64,000 nucleotides of DNA. Source: Pachysolen tannophilus NRRL Y-2460 (Eukaryota; Ascomycota; Pichiomycetes; Alaninales; Pachysolenaceae). Made by a program: the position numbers and the translations under genes. The stretch is from the NCBI GenBank assembly GCA_001661245.1, contig KV454018.1, positions 873,271 to 937,270 of the forward strand, read 5' to 3'. Shown piece after piece: positions 55,694-64,000 of the stretch (position 1 is its first letter; each line of letters begins with the position of its first letter). The notes under the pieces were generated by a model, which worked only from the letters and a program-made list of their open reading frames with translations, did no database searches and was not told the DNA's origin.

Positions 55694-58600
55694 TCATCTA
55701 TGGAAACCGAATTGGTTCATTACACTGTCAATATCTTTCCATAACACATCTGAGTCCCAGTTATCTGCGTCAAAGTCAAATCCGTTCAAAGGTGAGTCAT
55801 TTTCGACGTTTTCTGCTTTGAATGGTTGTGATTCAGTGCTATTGTTTATTCTTTCATCTAAGTTGAGGGTATCCAGAACAACAATGTCATTATTTTTGTC
55901 TCTATTTGTGTTTTCCCTTTCTTTTTTATTGAAAGATGTTCTTTTTTTGTTAGAGACCAGAGCAGAGTTTTCAATTAAGGCCAGATCATCAGTTGGAACT
56001 TGATTTGATTGAATATTTTTATTCTCAGTTTCTGTTAATTTTGCAGTTTTCCCATTATTATCACTATTGTTGGAGTTTGTAATATTTGTTTTCATTTCAA
56101 CAACTTTATCAACATTATTATTATCTTGTATTTGCAGGTTTGTAATCTTATTTACATCTTCAGAGCTTTTTCTTGAACTCTCTAATTTCGACAGGTCGGA
56201 CAGCTGTCTAGATACAACTTGATTTTTTGGGGAGACGGAGCTACCCAACGATGGCGAAAGATTATTTGGATTGATCACTTTTTGTAAAAAACTTGATGTA
56301 ACAGAATTTGCTCTATCATCATTATATTCCTCTGTGTTATTGATTGAAATTGGACGAGGATCCAAGGGAATTGTTCTAATGATTTTTCTTGCTGATGATT
56401 CCGGGTTTAAAGTAGAAGACAAAGTTCTTTGTTTTCTTTTGAAACTTGAACTACTGGTTGATGACTGTGGTGTGCGGTTATTACCCTCATTTTCATGATG
56501 ACTTTCAGAGTAAGATGATTCCGAATCTTCGTCATCATCGTCTTCATCTTCGTCAATAGCATTTTCATTGAAATCATCATCTTTATCGTTGACAACAGCA
56601 ATGTCATTATTATTATTATTGTTATTATTATTATTTTTGCTATTAATATTATTATTCTCATTTGAATTTTGAGTAGGACTCAACTTAATCATTCCACATT
56701 GTTCTCTTAAAACCCATAAACAATCAAAAAATATAGAAGCGCACATACGAGTTCTAATGGTTACACTGACGTTCTGAACATTTCCCTTTTCATTAAGAAT
56801 TCTGAATAAAGCCCACATATTCCTCATTATACCAGAAGATCTATAAGCCATATCATGCTTTAAGACAGATGCCTTCAATGCTAGCTTTATTGCATGTTGA
56901 TATAATTCCTTACCAGCTCCAACATCTAGTACATCACTATAAGGTGAATTTATTAATCTCGCAATAATACAAGCTGCTTGCCAAATAGTTAAAATATAAA
57001 CACCAGGTAAATATCTCACAAATTTTTTATCTCTTATTTGTGAGTTTTGAGAATGTGCAATCAAAGCCAAAGCAGCATTATAAACTCTGACAAAACCTCT
57101 TCTTAGTTCAAATGAAGCTACTTTGGATGTATCCAAGAAATGATAAGTCAATATATGTAACCTTGTAGATAACAAAGAGAATCTTCTAAGATCATCCAAT
57201 GGTGAAGTTAAATCAGTACTTAATCTGATTTCTAATTCGTCCAATTGTTCTAGCAATATTTGTAACAAAGGTAATCTTTCTGTAGCATCAATTAAACCTA
57301 AAGGATCCATCGGATTATTATTCAAAGTTTTTGCAACTTGATCTTCTAAGTGCTGTATTTCCATCATTTGTGTCATTACAGCGGGTATCCGAATTTGAGA
57401 ACCTGGTCTACAAGCAGCCAAAACCGCTGCATCGAATTGAACAAATGCGGGAAAACCAAATGCAGTAGCTACGGTCTGGCTTACAATGTTACATCCAACC
57501 CATGTTCTGATGTGTTCATTCAAGAGTTCTAAATTGTTTTTTTTCAAATTATTGAAAGAATCTGTTTGACCTGGTGAATGTAATCCAATTCTTATAGCTT
57601 GAAATAATGCAATACCTATAGTATGCCATGAAGTGTCTGCTGACAATGAAGAAGTTAAAGGAGGCCAAAAAGTGTATAGCAACAATGCCTGAACTGAAAA
57701 CACACTAGATACGTTTAATATTGGTTCATCAACTTCCGAGGGAACATATCTTGTTATCGGACTGATTGCTATTTCTGCCAACAAGGACTTTAACAATGAC
57801 GATAGTTTCATGTATAAATCATTGCGTGATGATGAAGAATGCAGGTTGGCATTTACATTTGTCTGGGCTGACATATCTGGTGTTTGCGTTACAGATGTAT
57901 CCTTGGTTAATTTACACCTTCTTAATGAAATAAACATAATTGTCCAAAATAATACGGGACAAAGACGATATATTCTTTCTGGACCTTTGCTTATATCAAC
58001 CACTGGTAAAATTGGATGATAATTTTCACAAAATTCTTTAAATAAAATCTTAATATCTTCTGGTGATAATGAAACATCACCCAATTGCTTATTTGTACAT
58101 TTTAATTGATTTTCTGTCAAGAATACATTTCTTTCCATTGACCTTGGCTCTGGTATCTTATTACCAAATAAATTATTTATATTATTGTCAATACCAGACC
58201 TTGCAATAGAAGGCTTATTAGAAGTAGTTTCCTGCAGAAATACTGAACTAGAGCCTGGTGTTGATTTCATTGAGGTGTATGGTGATGGCAGTCCAGTAGG
58301 TAGAGTATTAGTTAAAGGCAGCGGTGAATCAAATCTAGGTGTGGAATAACTATTATTATTATGATTATCCAGCAATGCAGATCTTAAAGGAGGTAAGTGA
58401 GATTGATACTGAGGTTGAGACTGAGGTTGAGACTGAGACTGAAAATGAGACTGTGTTGCATAAGGATTTGATTGACGCTGTTGATGATGAAACTTTACTT
58501 CAGCATCTGATATTGAAGAAGCTCCTAATAATGAACTATTTCTTTCTAAATTCTGTAATAAACCTTGTGCTCCTGCTTCTTGTAACGTCCTTCGTAAGTC

Positions 58601-59074
58601 GCTGAATTCTTTTTCTATTTGCGCTATCCTTGCTCTCTTATATGTTCTCTTATAATCTGGTTTTAAAGTACAGGGCAAATTTCTTTTCACACATCTCGTA
58701 CATGGATTTGGTTGTTTTTCATATGCATCACACTTTGATTTTTGTTGCCTACATTCAACACATGCTAACCTTTTAACCCTCTTACCAGTTGTTGTAGTCA
58801 AAACAGTGTTTTTATAGTTACTATCGTTATTAATAGCACTATTTTCAGAATCATAATCTGTACTACCAGCTTTCATATTATTATTATTACTATTAGTAGT
58901 AGTAACCTTGCTAAATAAGTCATCACTGCTACCGGTTTTTAAATTATTGATCTTGTTCTCAATATCCATATTCTCCAAAACTTTCTGAGGGCTATTAATT
59001 ACATTAGCCGCCCGTGCCAAAGAATTCAACCCTAAGTGTTCTCCAGTCGGAATGAAATCTTTATTATTATTCAT
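55694..59074 (-). CDS. LEU3: Zn2Cys6 transcription factor Leu3
   Basis: Regulator of branched-chain amino acid and nitrogen genes, activated by alpha-isopropylmalate. 1126 residues against 886 in S. cerevisiae. The zinc cluster C105-x2-C-x6-C-x9-C-x2-C-x6-C135 reads ACVECRQQKSKCDAYEKQ at its start; after it, DYKRTYKRARIAQIEKEFSD matches the Leu3 linker and dimer helix closely. The middle homology region lies at about 335-770 (SPEDIKILFKEFCENYHPIL, LFWTIMFISLRR, YLPGVYILTIWQAACIIARL). The C-terminal activation end is short and acidic (NWDSDVLWKDIDSVMNQFG). Extra length is Asn-, Ser- and acid-rich sequence around 800-1080. Confidence 0.9.
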   Translation of the reverse strand: MNNNKDFIPTGEHLGLNSLARAANVINSPQKVLENMDIENKINNLKTGSSDDLFSKVTTTNSNNNNMKAGSTDYDSENSAINNDSNYKNTVLTTTTGKRVKRLACVECRQQKSKCDAYEKQPNPCTRCVKRNLPCTLKPDYKRTYKRARIAQIEKEFSDLRRTLQEAGAQGLLQNLERNSSLLGASSISDAEVKFHHQQRQSNPYATQSHFQSQSQPQSQPQYQSHLPPLRSALLDNHNNNSYSTPRFDSPLPLTNTLPTGLPSPYTSMKSTPGSSSVFLQETTSNKPSIARSGIDNNINNLFGNKIPEPRSMERNVFLTENQLKCTNKQLGDVSLSPEDIKILFKEFCENYHPILPVVDISKGPERIYRLCPVLFWTIMFISLRRCKLTKDTSVTQTPDMSAQTNVNANLHSSSSRNDLYMKLSSLLKSLLAEIAISPITRYVPSEVDEPILNVSSVFSVQALLLYTFWPPLTSSLSADTSWHTIGIALFQAIRIGLHSPGQTDSFNNLKKNNLELLNEHIRTWVGCNIVSQTVATAFGFPAFVQFDAAVLAACRPGSQIRIPAVMTQMMEIQHLEDQVAKTLNNNPMDPLGLIDATERLPLLQILLEQLDELEIRLSTDLTSPLDDLRRFSLLSTRLHILTYHFLDTSKVASFELRRGFVRVYNAALALIAHSQNSQIRDKKFVRYLPGVYILTIWQAACIIARLINSPYSDVLDVGAGKELYQHAIKLALKASVLKHDMAYRSSGIMRNMWALFRILNEKGNVQNVSVTIRTRMCASIFFDCLWVLREQCGMIKLSPTQNSNENNNINSKNNNNNNNNNNDIAVVNDKDDDFNENAIDEDEDDDDEDSESSYSESHHENEGNNRTPQSSTSSSSFKRKQRTLSSTLNPESSARKIIRTIPLDPRPISINNTEEYNDDRANSVTSSFLQKVINPNNLSPSLGSSVSPKNQVVSRQLSDLSKLESSRKSSEDVNKITNLQIQDNNNVDKVVEMKTNITNSNNSDNNGKTAKLTETENKNIQSNQVPTDDLALIENSALVSNKKRTSFNKKERENTNRDKNNDIVVLDTLNLDERINNSTESQPFKAENVENDSPLNGFDFDADNWDSDVLWKDIDSVMNQFGFHR

Positions 59075-59157
59075 TTAATGAGATGGTGGAGAAATATGTA
59101 TTATTACTCAATTACTGTGAAGGCTTTTTTTTGCTTCTTTAATGTTTACTTTTTAAA

Positions 59158-59188
<31 letters not shown>

Positions 59189-59235
59189 TTAAAATTAAAA
59201 TCATCACATCATACACGACCTATTTACCAGTTAGT

Positions 59236-60837
59236 TCAAATTCTAATAGGTGAAAAGCATTCACTTTGTTCTATTGATTTATTGAATTCCTTATCAGTTT
59301 CTTCATCTATGGAAACCTTATGAGTATCTTTGATGGGGTTTGAATTGTTTGTATTCATGAGGTTTGAGTTTGAGTTTTTATTGGTGGTTTTATTGTTATT
59401 GTTCAAGATATTTGATATTTCTGATAATGGCAAGTCTTGATTTTTTTTCAATTTTTCCTGTAATATTAGTTTATTTGTTAATAATTGTAGTGATTTTTCT
59501 ATATTTCTTATCTTTGAGTTTAATTCTTCTTCTTTGAATGAATTGTTGCTTTTAGGGACGTTAGGTACGTTATGGACGTTAGGTACGTTAAAGATGGACT
59601 TTGGAGGTGAAGAAGGTATACGTGGTGAAGATTGTAATCTTTGAGTTTTCCGTCTTGCGGTTTTAAGTTTTCTTTCTTCGATTCTCCTCTTAAGTTGTTT
59701 CATTGAATAAGTAGTATTATCGGAACTGGTATTGGCTTCATCTTTATAGATTGTTCCTATATTGATCAATTTTTCAGTGTTATCAATATCTTGATTTAAT
59801 AACTTGTAGTTTTTCAATGAAATAAAATCTGAATTATTTTCTTGATTTTCTTTATTTTCATTTTTCAATTTTGTTTCTCGTATTAAAGATCTAAGAGAAG
59901 CAACTTCTTTCTTGATTAATTCGTTTTCAATCAGTAATTCTTGTTTTTCAATTTCCTTCCTCAATAATGCTGCTTTATTATCCTTTAATAATTTTTGATT
60001 TTCTTCTTCCAATGATATTATTTTCTTGTTTAAATTTTCTAATATTTCTTGTTTTTTCTGCAATATTTTTAAAACTTCAAAGTTATTATCATTGTCATTT
60101 TTAGTGGGTTCTTCAATGTTGCGTCTTTCATTATCTTCCAGTTTAGGTTTATGTTCGGTTGTTGATTTAATTTCATTGGGTATTTGGGTTATCTTAATAT
60201 TATTTGCAGTATTTATCTTTGTCTGTAAATAATTTGAATCTTCTTTAGATAATCCCATATTATCTCCTGAACCTAATACCATATTGAAAACGTTAGAGCC
60301 AATACCACTTATCAGTGACCATATCATTCCAGTAACAAATTTTGTTAATTTTTTGGATCTAGTAGTTTTCAAATTGTTGTTTCTATAGTTTAAATTTTTT
60401 TTAATAGAATTCGGCATACCACTTCGATAGTTGGATGTTTTTTTACGAATAGCATAATCTTTACCACCGCCAAATGATTTATTATTATTATTATTATTAT
60501 TGTAATCATATCTATTCCTCAAGATTGATTTCAAAGGTCTTGTAGAAGTTATACAAGATTTTTCAAATCTCCCACGTGAACTTGGTCTTAACAAATTCGT
60601 TGCCTCCAGAAGATTTGGCTGAACTTCTGGTAATGGAAAATTGCTCGATCTTGATCGAAGAAATCTTAACGCCTCATCTTTACTTCCTTGTTGTCCCAAT
60701 GTCAATGTTCGTCCTCCAATTTTTGAATTCTTCAGAAAAGGTTTTAAACCATCATTCACACGATGACGGAAATATGGCCTTAACGGCCTTGAATTTGAAT
60801 TAAAATTATCATTATTATCTCTAATATCATATACCAT
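59236..60837 (-). CDS. Coiled-coil protein, possibly Nbp1-like
   Basis: 533 residues from the ATG at 60837. The N-terminal 170 residues are basic and Asn/Arg-rich. A short amphipathic or membrane-binding helix near 170-190 (KFVTGMIWSLISGIGSNVF) comes next. A coiled coil at about 260-325 (ILQKKQEILENLNKKIISLE, KQELLIENELIKKEV) and a second short one near 445-475 follow. A basic amphipathic helix before a coiled coil fits the spindle-pole-body protein Nbp1, but the identity is weak. MluI-type boxes in its promoter would suit a cell-cycle gene. Other nuclear-envelope or spindle proteins remain possible. Confidence 0.45.
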   Translation of the reverse strand: MVYDIRDNNDNFNSNSRPLRPYFRHRVNDGLKPFLKNSKIGGRTLTLGQQGSKDEALRFLRSRSSNFPLPEVQPNLLEATNLLRPSSRGRFEKSCITSTRPLKSILRNRYDYNNNNNNNKSFGGGKDYAIRKKTSNYRSGMPNSIKKNLNYRNNNLKTTRSKKLTKFVTGMIWSLISGIGSNVFNMVLGSGDNMGLSKEDSNYLQTKINTANNIKITQIPNEIKSTTEHKPKLEDNERRNIEEPTKNDNDNNFEVLKILQKKQEILENLNKKIISLEEENQKLLKDNKAALLRKEIEKQELLIENELIKKEVASLRSLIRETKLKNENKENQENNSDFISLKNYKLLNQDIDNTEKLINIGTIYKDEANTSSDNTTYSMKQLKRRIEERKLKTARRKTQRLQSSPRIPSSPPKSIFNVPNVHNVPNVPKSNNSFKEEELNSKIRNIEKSLQLLTNKLILQEKLKKNQDLPLSEISNILNNNNKTTNKNSNSNLMNTNNSNPIKDTHKVSIDEETDKEFNKSIEQSECFSPIRI

Positions 60838-61190
60838 TATGAGCAATAGCCTTCGCCCTAAGTTTCTTCTAGTTAATTCACCACGATTAATTGAAACAAA
60901 AATTAGTATAAAGAAATAATAAAATGTAAAAATTATTTGTTTACCTTTTTTTTATCTTTGTATCATCAAAACCTGTACGCGTTGTTTTATGTTAATTTTT
61001 CAATTTTCTTAATATTTTTTCATTTGGTGCACCGTTTTGATCAATACGCAATTGAAAACGCGGATTCGGCCAAATAATGGGGTAATATTGAAAGGCAAGA
61101 GGCAACACAACAACATGTTTTTTTTTTCAAATAATTATATAAAAGCATTTGAGTAATTGTTGAGGGTAGTAAGGTATTTAAGTCCAAGTC
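60838..61190. promoter_or_regulatory. Divergent promoter with MluI cell-cycle boxes
   Basis: Lies between the Nbp1-like gene and DOT5. ACGCGT at 60977-60982 is a perfect MCB (MBF site) and ACGCG recurs at 61058-61062, both closer to the Nbp1-like start. ATTGG-free otherwise; A/T tracts elsewhere. Two sites in 350 AT-rich bases is more than expected by chance. Confidence 0.5.
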
Positions 61191-61859
61191 ATGGTTCGTC
61201 GTTCAATTAGGGTTGCAGCTAAAAAGGAAGCTGGTAATGGAGAAAAATTGAAGCAACAAGTTGTTGATGTTGATACGCCTGAAAGTAGTATTGATGCACC
61301 TGTTACAAAGAAAAGTAAAGAAGAACCCCAAATTTCAAAAGATGTTAAAGATGTTAAAGATGAAGAAGATGAAGAAGATAGTGATGAGGTATCAAACAAG
61401 AAATTAGAAATTGGTGATGAAATTCCAGATTTAACTTTTAAAGATCAAGATGAAAATGATATCAACTTGAAAGAATTATCAAAAGAAAATAGAATCTTGG
61501 TAATATTTGCCTATCCTCGTGCTTCTACACCTGGTTGTACAAGACAAGCTTGTGGATTTGCTAAGAATTATCCAGATTTAAGTTCAAAGGCAACTTTTAT
61601 TGGATTATCAGCAGATTCACCAAAGGCTCAAAAAAATTTTGAAGTTAAACAAAAATTACCATTTAAATTATTATCTGATCCTAAAAGAGACCTCATCGGG
61701 AAACTCGGTGCAAAGAAACATCCTACTGGTATCATAAGATCTCATTGGATCTTTGTTGATGGTATTTTAAAAATTTCCAAAGTTGGAATTAGTCCAGAGG
61801 CAAGTGTCACTGGAGCTAAACAAGACGTTGAAAAATTAAGTGATGAACTAAAAATTTAA
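61191..61859 (+). CDS. DOT5: Nuclear thiol peroxidase Dot5
   Basis: Bcp/PrxQ-type peroxiredoxin that reduces hydroperoxides in the nucleus. 222 residues. The first 70 are basic then acidic (VRRSIRVAAKKE, KKSKEE), a likely nuclear signal. The enzyme part starts LEIGDEIPDLTFKDQD. The active site YPRASTPGCTRQACGF has the peroxidatic C116 and the resolving C121 with the four-residue spacing of the Dot5 group. LLSDPKRDLIGKLGAKK and RSHWIFVDGILK complete the fold. Length and motif match S. cerevisiae Dot5 (215 residues). Confidence 0.95.
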   Translation: MVRRSIRVAAKKEAGNGEKLKQQVVDVDTPESSIDAPVTKKSKEEPQISKDVKDVKDEEDEEDSDEVSNKKLEIGDEIPDLTFKDQDENDINLKELSKENRILVIFAYPRASTPGCTRQACGFAKNYPDLSSKATFIGLSADSPKAQKNFEVKQKLPFKLLSDPKRDLIGKLGAKKHPTGIIRSHWIFVDGILKISKVGISPEASVTGAKQDVEKLSDELKI

Positions 61860-62467
61860 AAAAAAAAAAAAAAAATCTTACTTCTTTCAAATTCCTTTTT
61901 CAATCTACTTTTTCTATTTAGTTTTAAAAAATAATTCGTTAATTCAATAATTGATTTATGTGAACTAGTTAGTCATTTACTGACCAAGAATCTTTGTAGG
62001 TATTAAACATTTCTCTCATTGCAAGGTCGGAGAAGATCTGGAAAAAATTACTGGAGAAGATCTGGAGAGGAGATTGGAGAAGTTTGAAGAAGTATGGAAA
62101 TCCGGTTTGAATTTGCATTTATTTTTTTTTCCGAATTATTTTTTTCCGGAACTTTTTTTTTTTCTTTTTCCGAACTTCTCCAGTATTTTTTCCAAATCTT
62201 CTCCAGTTTTTTTTTTTTCCATTTTTTTTTTCTCCAGATTTTCTCCAGATTTTCTCCAGAAATGTTTTTCCGATCTTCTCCTTGCAGGAGGAAACTTGAT
62301 AAGATAATGGAATGAAAGCAAAAATACAAAGAAAATAAGTGTATATATGAGTAGAGAGGTTTTTATGTTTCATTTAATTTAAATCTTTATTGGTTAATTA
62401 ATTGTTGAAATATTGAAAAAAGGTATTGTCAATTTTTTGGCATTAGCATTGGCATTACTGGAGTAAG
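61860..62467. other. DOT5 - GDB1 intergenic region
   Basis: Contains an A run right after the DOT5 stop and a foldback repeat (62020-62286). The last 180 bases are the GDB1 leader. No gene is supported; the open frames here are low-complexity products of the repeat. Confidence 0.5.
62020..62286. repeat. Foldback (imperfect inverted repeat) of about 267 bp
   Basis: The left arm (62020-62104) is purine-rich with GGAGAAGATCTGG twice and TGGAGA variants; the right arm (62144-62286) has the complement, TCTCCAG/CTTCTCC, several times. The outermost parts match: TGCAAGG...AGAAGAT at 62020-62037 against ATCTTCTCCTTGCA at 62273-62286. No clear target-site duplication. It may be a small non-autonomous element or a locally grown repeat. 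Confidence 0.65.
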
Positions 62468-64000
62468 ATGACTAGAACTGTTCTTTTACGAATAGATGAA
62501 TCTGGTGAGCCGCTCTTAGGTTATAGTAAGGGGATAAATAAAAATGGTGTAATCACGTTGCCTAGTATACCTTATCTAAATAATGATTCAAAGTCGGCTA
62601 TATTCATCATAAAATTTTTGATTGAACCTGGTACTAGAATTAGTAATAAAGGAACTGTTTGGTCAAATTTTCCTCCTAACTATGATACTTATTTTGATAG
62701 ACAAACATTTTACAAGCATGTAATAGATCATACATCGTTTGATAAAGATTATTCATTTGATATTCCAATTTTCAAACCTGGTGCTTACTGTTATTACGTT
62801 TCATATTATTCCATTAAAAATGATGTTGAAGGCTCTCAGGCATTAATCACAACTAGAAAATTTTATATTAATGTTCCTCCGTCATTAGAGATAAATAAAA
62901 AATCTTTACCTTTGAATTCTATCAATTTACAATCAATGGTTAGTAAATGGATGGGATCTGAATTATCTGATTGGAACAAATATTTTAGCCTAGTTAAGGA
63001 AAAAGGTTATAATATGATTCATTTTACTCCATTACAACATAGAGGTCAATCTGACTCGCCTTATTCCATCTATGACCAATTGAAGTTTGATCCAAACATT
63101 TTCGAAAATAATGATCAAGTTAAAAAAATTATTAGCGATTTGGAAAAAGATTATTCCATATTATCATTAACTGATATTGTTTGGAATCATACTGCAAACA
63201 ATTCTGCTTGGTTAAGAACTCATCCGGAATCGGGTTACAATAGAGTAACTGCTCCACACTTAATCCCAGCTATTGAATTAGATATATCTCTTCAAAAATT
63301 TAGTAGCAAAATGAAACGTTATGGGTTTCCAACAGTTATTACATCAACTTCAGATTTACTTAAAATTATGGATGGAATCAAAGTACATGTCTTGGGTGAA
63401 TTAAGATTATGGGAATTCTATGTGTTAGATATTGACGATTTTTCACAAAAGTTGGAAAAAAATTGGAATGATTGTTCAGATAAAATTCAACCAATTGCAG
63501 ATATTCCAACTGATATTAAAGCAAATCTTGGTGATTTAGCAAGATTCGTTGTTGAATATTGCAATAATGGTGTTCAATATTCTTTGAATTGCAAAAGGTT
63601 TGGTAATTCACTAGATATCTTGAAATTTATTTCAATCTTGAAAAACTTATATCCTGAAAAAAAAGCTTATCTGGATATAAAGTCGGAATCGTTAAATATA
63701 ATATCAGCAATTAATTTGCCCTTATATAAGGAATATGATGAAGACGTTGAAACAATTTTGGAGCAATTGTACAATCGAATTAAATACTTGAGGTTAGATG
63801 GAAATGGTCCAAAATTGGGGGAGATCACTGAAGAATCGCCTTTGACTGAAAATTATTTTACAATTTTCAAAGGTCCAGATAATGAACAATGGGAACTAGC
63901 TAATAATGGTTGGATCTGGAATGGGAACCCATTGGTAGACTTTGCTTCCTCTAAATCAAAAAGTTATTTAAGAAGAGAAGTGATCATTTGGAGCGATTGT
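62468..64000 (+). CDS. GDB1: Glycogen debranching enzyme (5' part)
   Basis: Bifunctional 4-alpha-glucanotransferase / amylo-1,6-glucosidase of glycogen breakdown; cytosolic. The first 511 codons are present and run off the right edge. Start MTRTVLLRIDESGEPLLGYS. Blocks: WSNFPPNYDTYFDRQTFYKH near the N-terminal carbohydrate fold, WMGSELSDWNKYFSLVKEKG, MIHFTPLQHRGQSDSPYSIY, LSLTDIVWNHTANNSAWL and TAPHLIPAIELD, all typical of the eukaryotic debrancher's transferase half (GH13-like). The frame is uninterrupted to the window end. No intron seen. Confidence 0.95.
   Translation, partial: MTRTVLLRIDESGEPLLGYSKGINKNGVITLPSIPYLNNDSKSAIFIIKFLIEPGTRISNKGTVWSNFPPNYDTYFDRQTFYKHVIDHTSFDKDYSFDIPIFKPGAYCYYVSYYSIKNDVEGSQALITTRKFYINVPPSLEINKKSLPLNSINLQSMVSKWMGSELSDWNKYFSLVKEKGYNMIHFTPLQHRGQSDSPYSIYDQLKFDPNIFENNDQVKKIISDLEKDYSILSLTDIVWNHTANNSAWLRTHPESGYNRVTAPHLIPAIELDISLQKFSSKMKRYGFPTVITSTSDLLKIMDGIKVHVLGELRLWEFYVLDIDDFSQKLEKNWNDCSDKIQPIADIPTDIKANLGDLARFVVEYCNNGVQYSLNCKRFGNSLDILKFISILKNLYPEKKAYLDIKSESLNIISAINLPLYKEYDEDVETILEQLYNRIKYLRLDGNGPKLGEITEESPLTENYFTIFKGPDNEQWELANNGWIWNGNPLVDFASSKSKSYLRREVIIWSDC

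Noticed and set aside
62048-62373. Several lysine-rich or phenylalanine-rich frames in the foldback
   Set aside because: They are simple translations of the repeated purine/pyrimidine arms.
1-64000. tRNA genes, rRNA, CRISPR, transposons and virus-like elements
   Set aside because: No B-box-type GGTTCGANTCC in a tRNA context, no direct-repeat arrays with spacers, and no transposase, reverse transcriptase or capsid-like frame was seen by eye; a tRNAscan or HMM search could still find a divergent one.

Overview
The window looks like a chromosomal piece from a low-GC budding yeast (Saccharomycotina). It is very AT-rich and compact. It has few, short introns with GTAAGT/GTATGT donors and TACTAAC or AACTAAC branch points. 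Poly-Asn and poly-acidic tracts are common, and many genes are recognisable orthologues of Saccharomyces/Candida genes. I cannot fix the genus. Several CTG codons sit where Ser, Thr or Ala would be expected rather than Leu, so a CUG-reassigned yeast is possible but unproven. I saw no rRNA, tRNA, CRISPR, transposon or virus-like element.

Layout: 1-12.8 kb holds QCR2 (partial, minus), RPC82, ATG13 (spliced, one frame break), an NCBP3-like gene, GAB1 and a small GPI-anchored wall protein behind a 1.5 kb repeat-rich promoter. 13.3-23.7 kb holds HDA3, a multicopper-oxidase-like protein with most copper ligands replaced, AOS1, PRP4, a 58-residue spliced membrane protein and a four-TM protein of unknown role. 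24.1-26.4 kb holds glycyl-tRNA synthetase GRS1, whose two halves lie on opposite strands. 26.6-34 kb holds ECM1 (spliced), SST2 and the divergent thiamine pair THI20/THI6. 34.5-43.5 kb holds a Crz1/Crz2-like factor, a ferroportin-like carrier, MLC2 (intron straight after the ATG), SMX3, TFIIIA (PZF1) and RPO26. 43.5-50 kb holds SKI3, with a duplicated end around an N gap, and RPS5. 50.8-64 kb holds a Yat2-like carnitine acyltransferase, an MFS carrier whose halves also lie on opposite strands, a gap, LEU3, a coiled-coil NBP1-like protein, DOT5 and the start of GDB1.

Most genes are housekeeping: transcription (RPC82, RPO26, TFIIIA, LEU3, HDA3), RNA handling (PRP4, SMX3, SKI3, NCBP3-like), translation and ribosome assembly (GRS1, RPS5, ECM1), SUMO activation, autophagy, thiamine salvage and pheromone desensitisation. 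The only clear functional cluster is THI20-THI6.

The most striking signal is that GRS1 and the MFS gene are each cut inside the coding sequence by a short inversion (about 1.05 kb and 0.6 kb). Both inversions are exact: if each segment is read in the opposite orientation the two coding halves meet in frame with no base lost. Two N gaps flanked by duplicated sequence show that the assembly has local problems. The inversions may therefore be artefacts, one haplotype of a heterozygous diploid, or genuine micro-inversions. For the essential GRS1 this matters.
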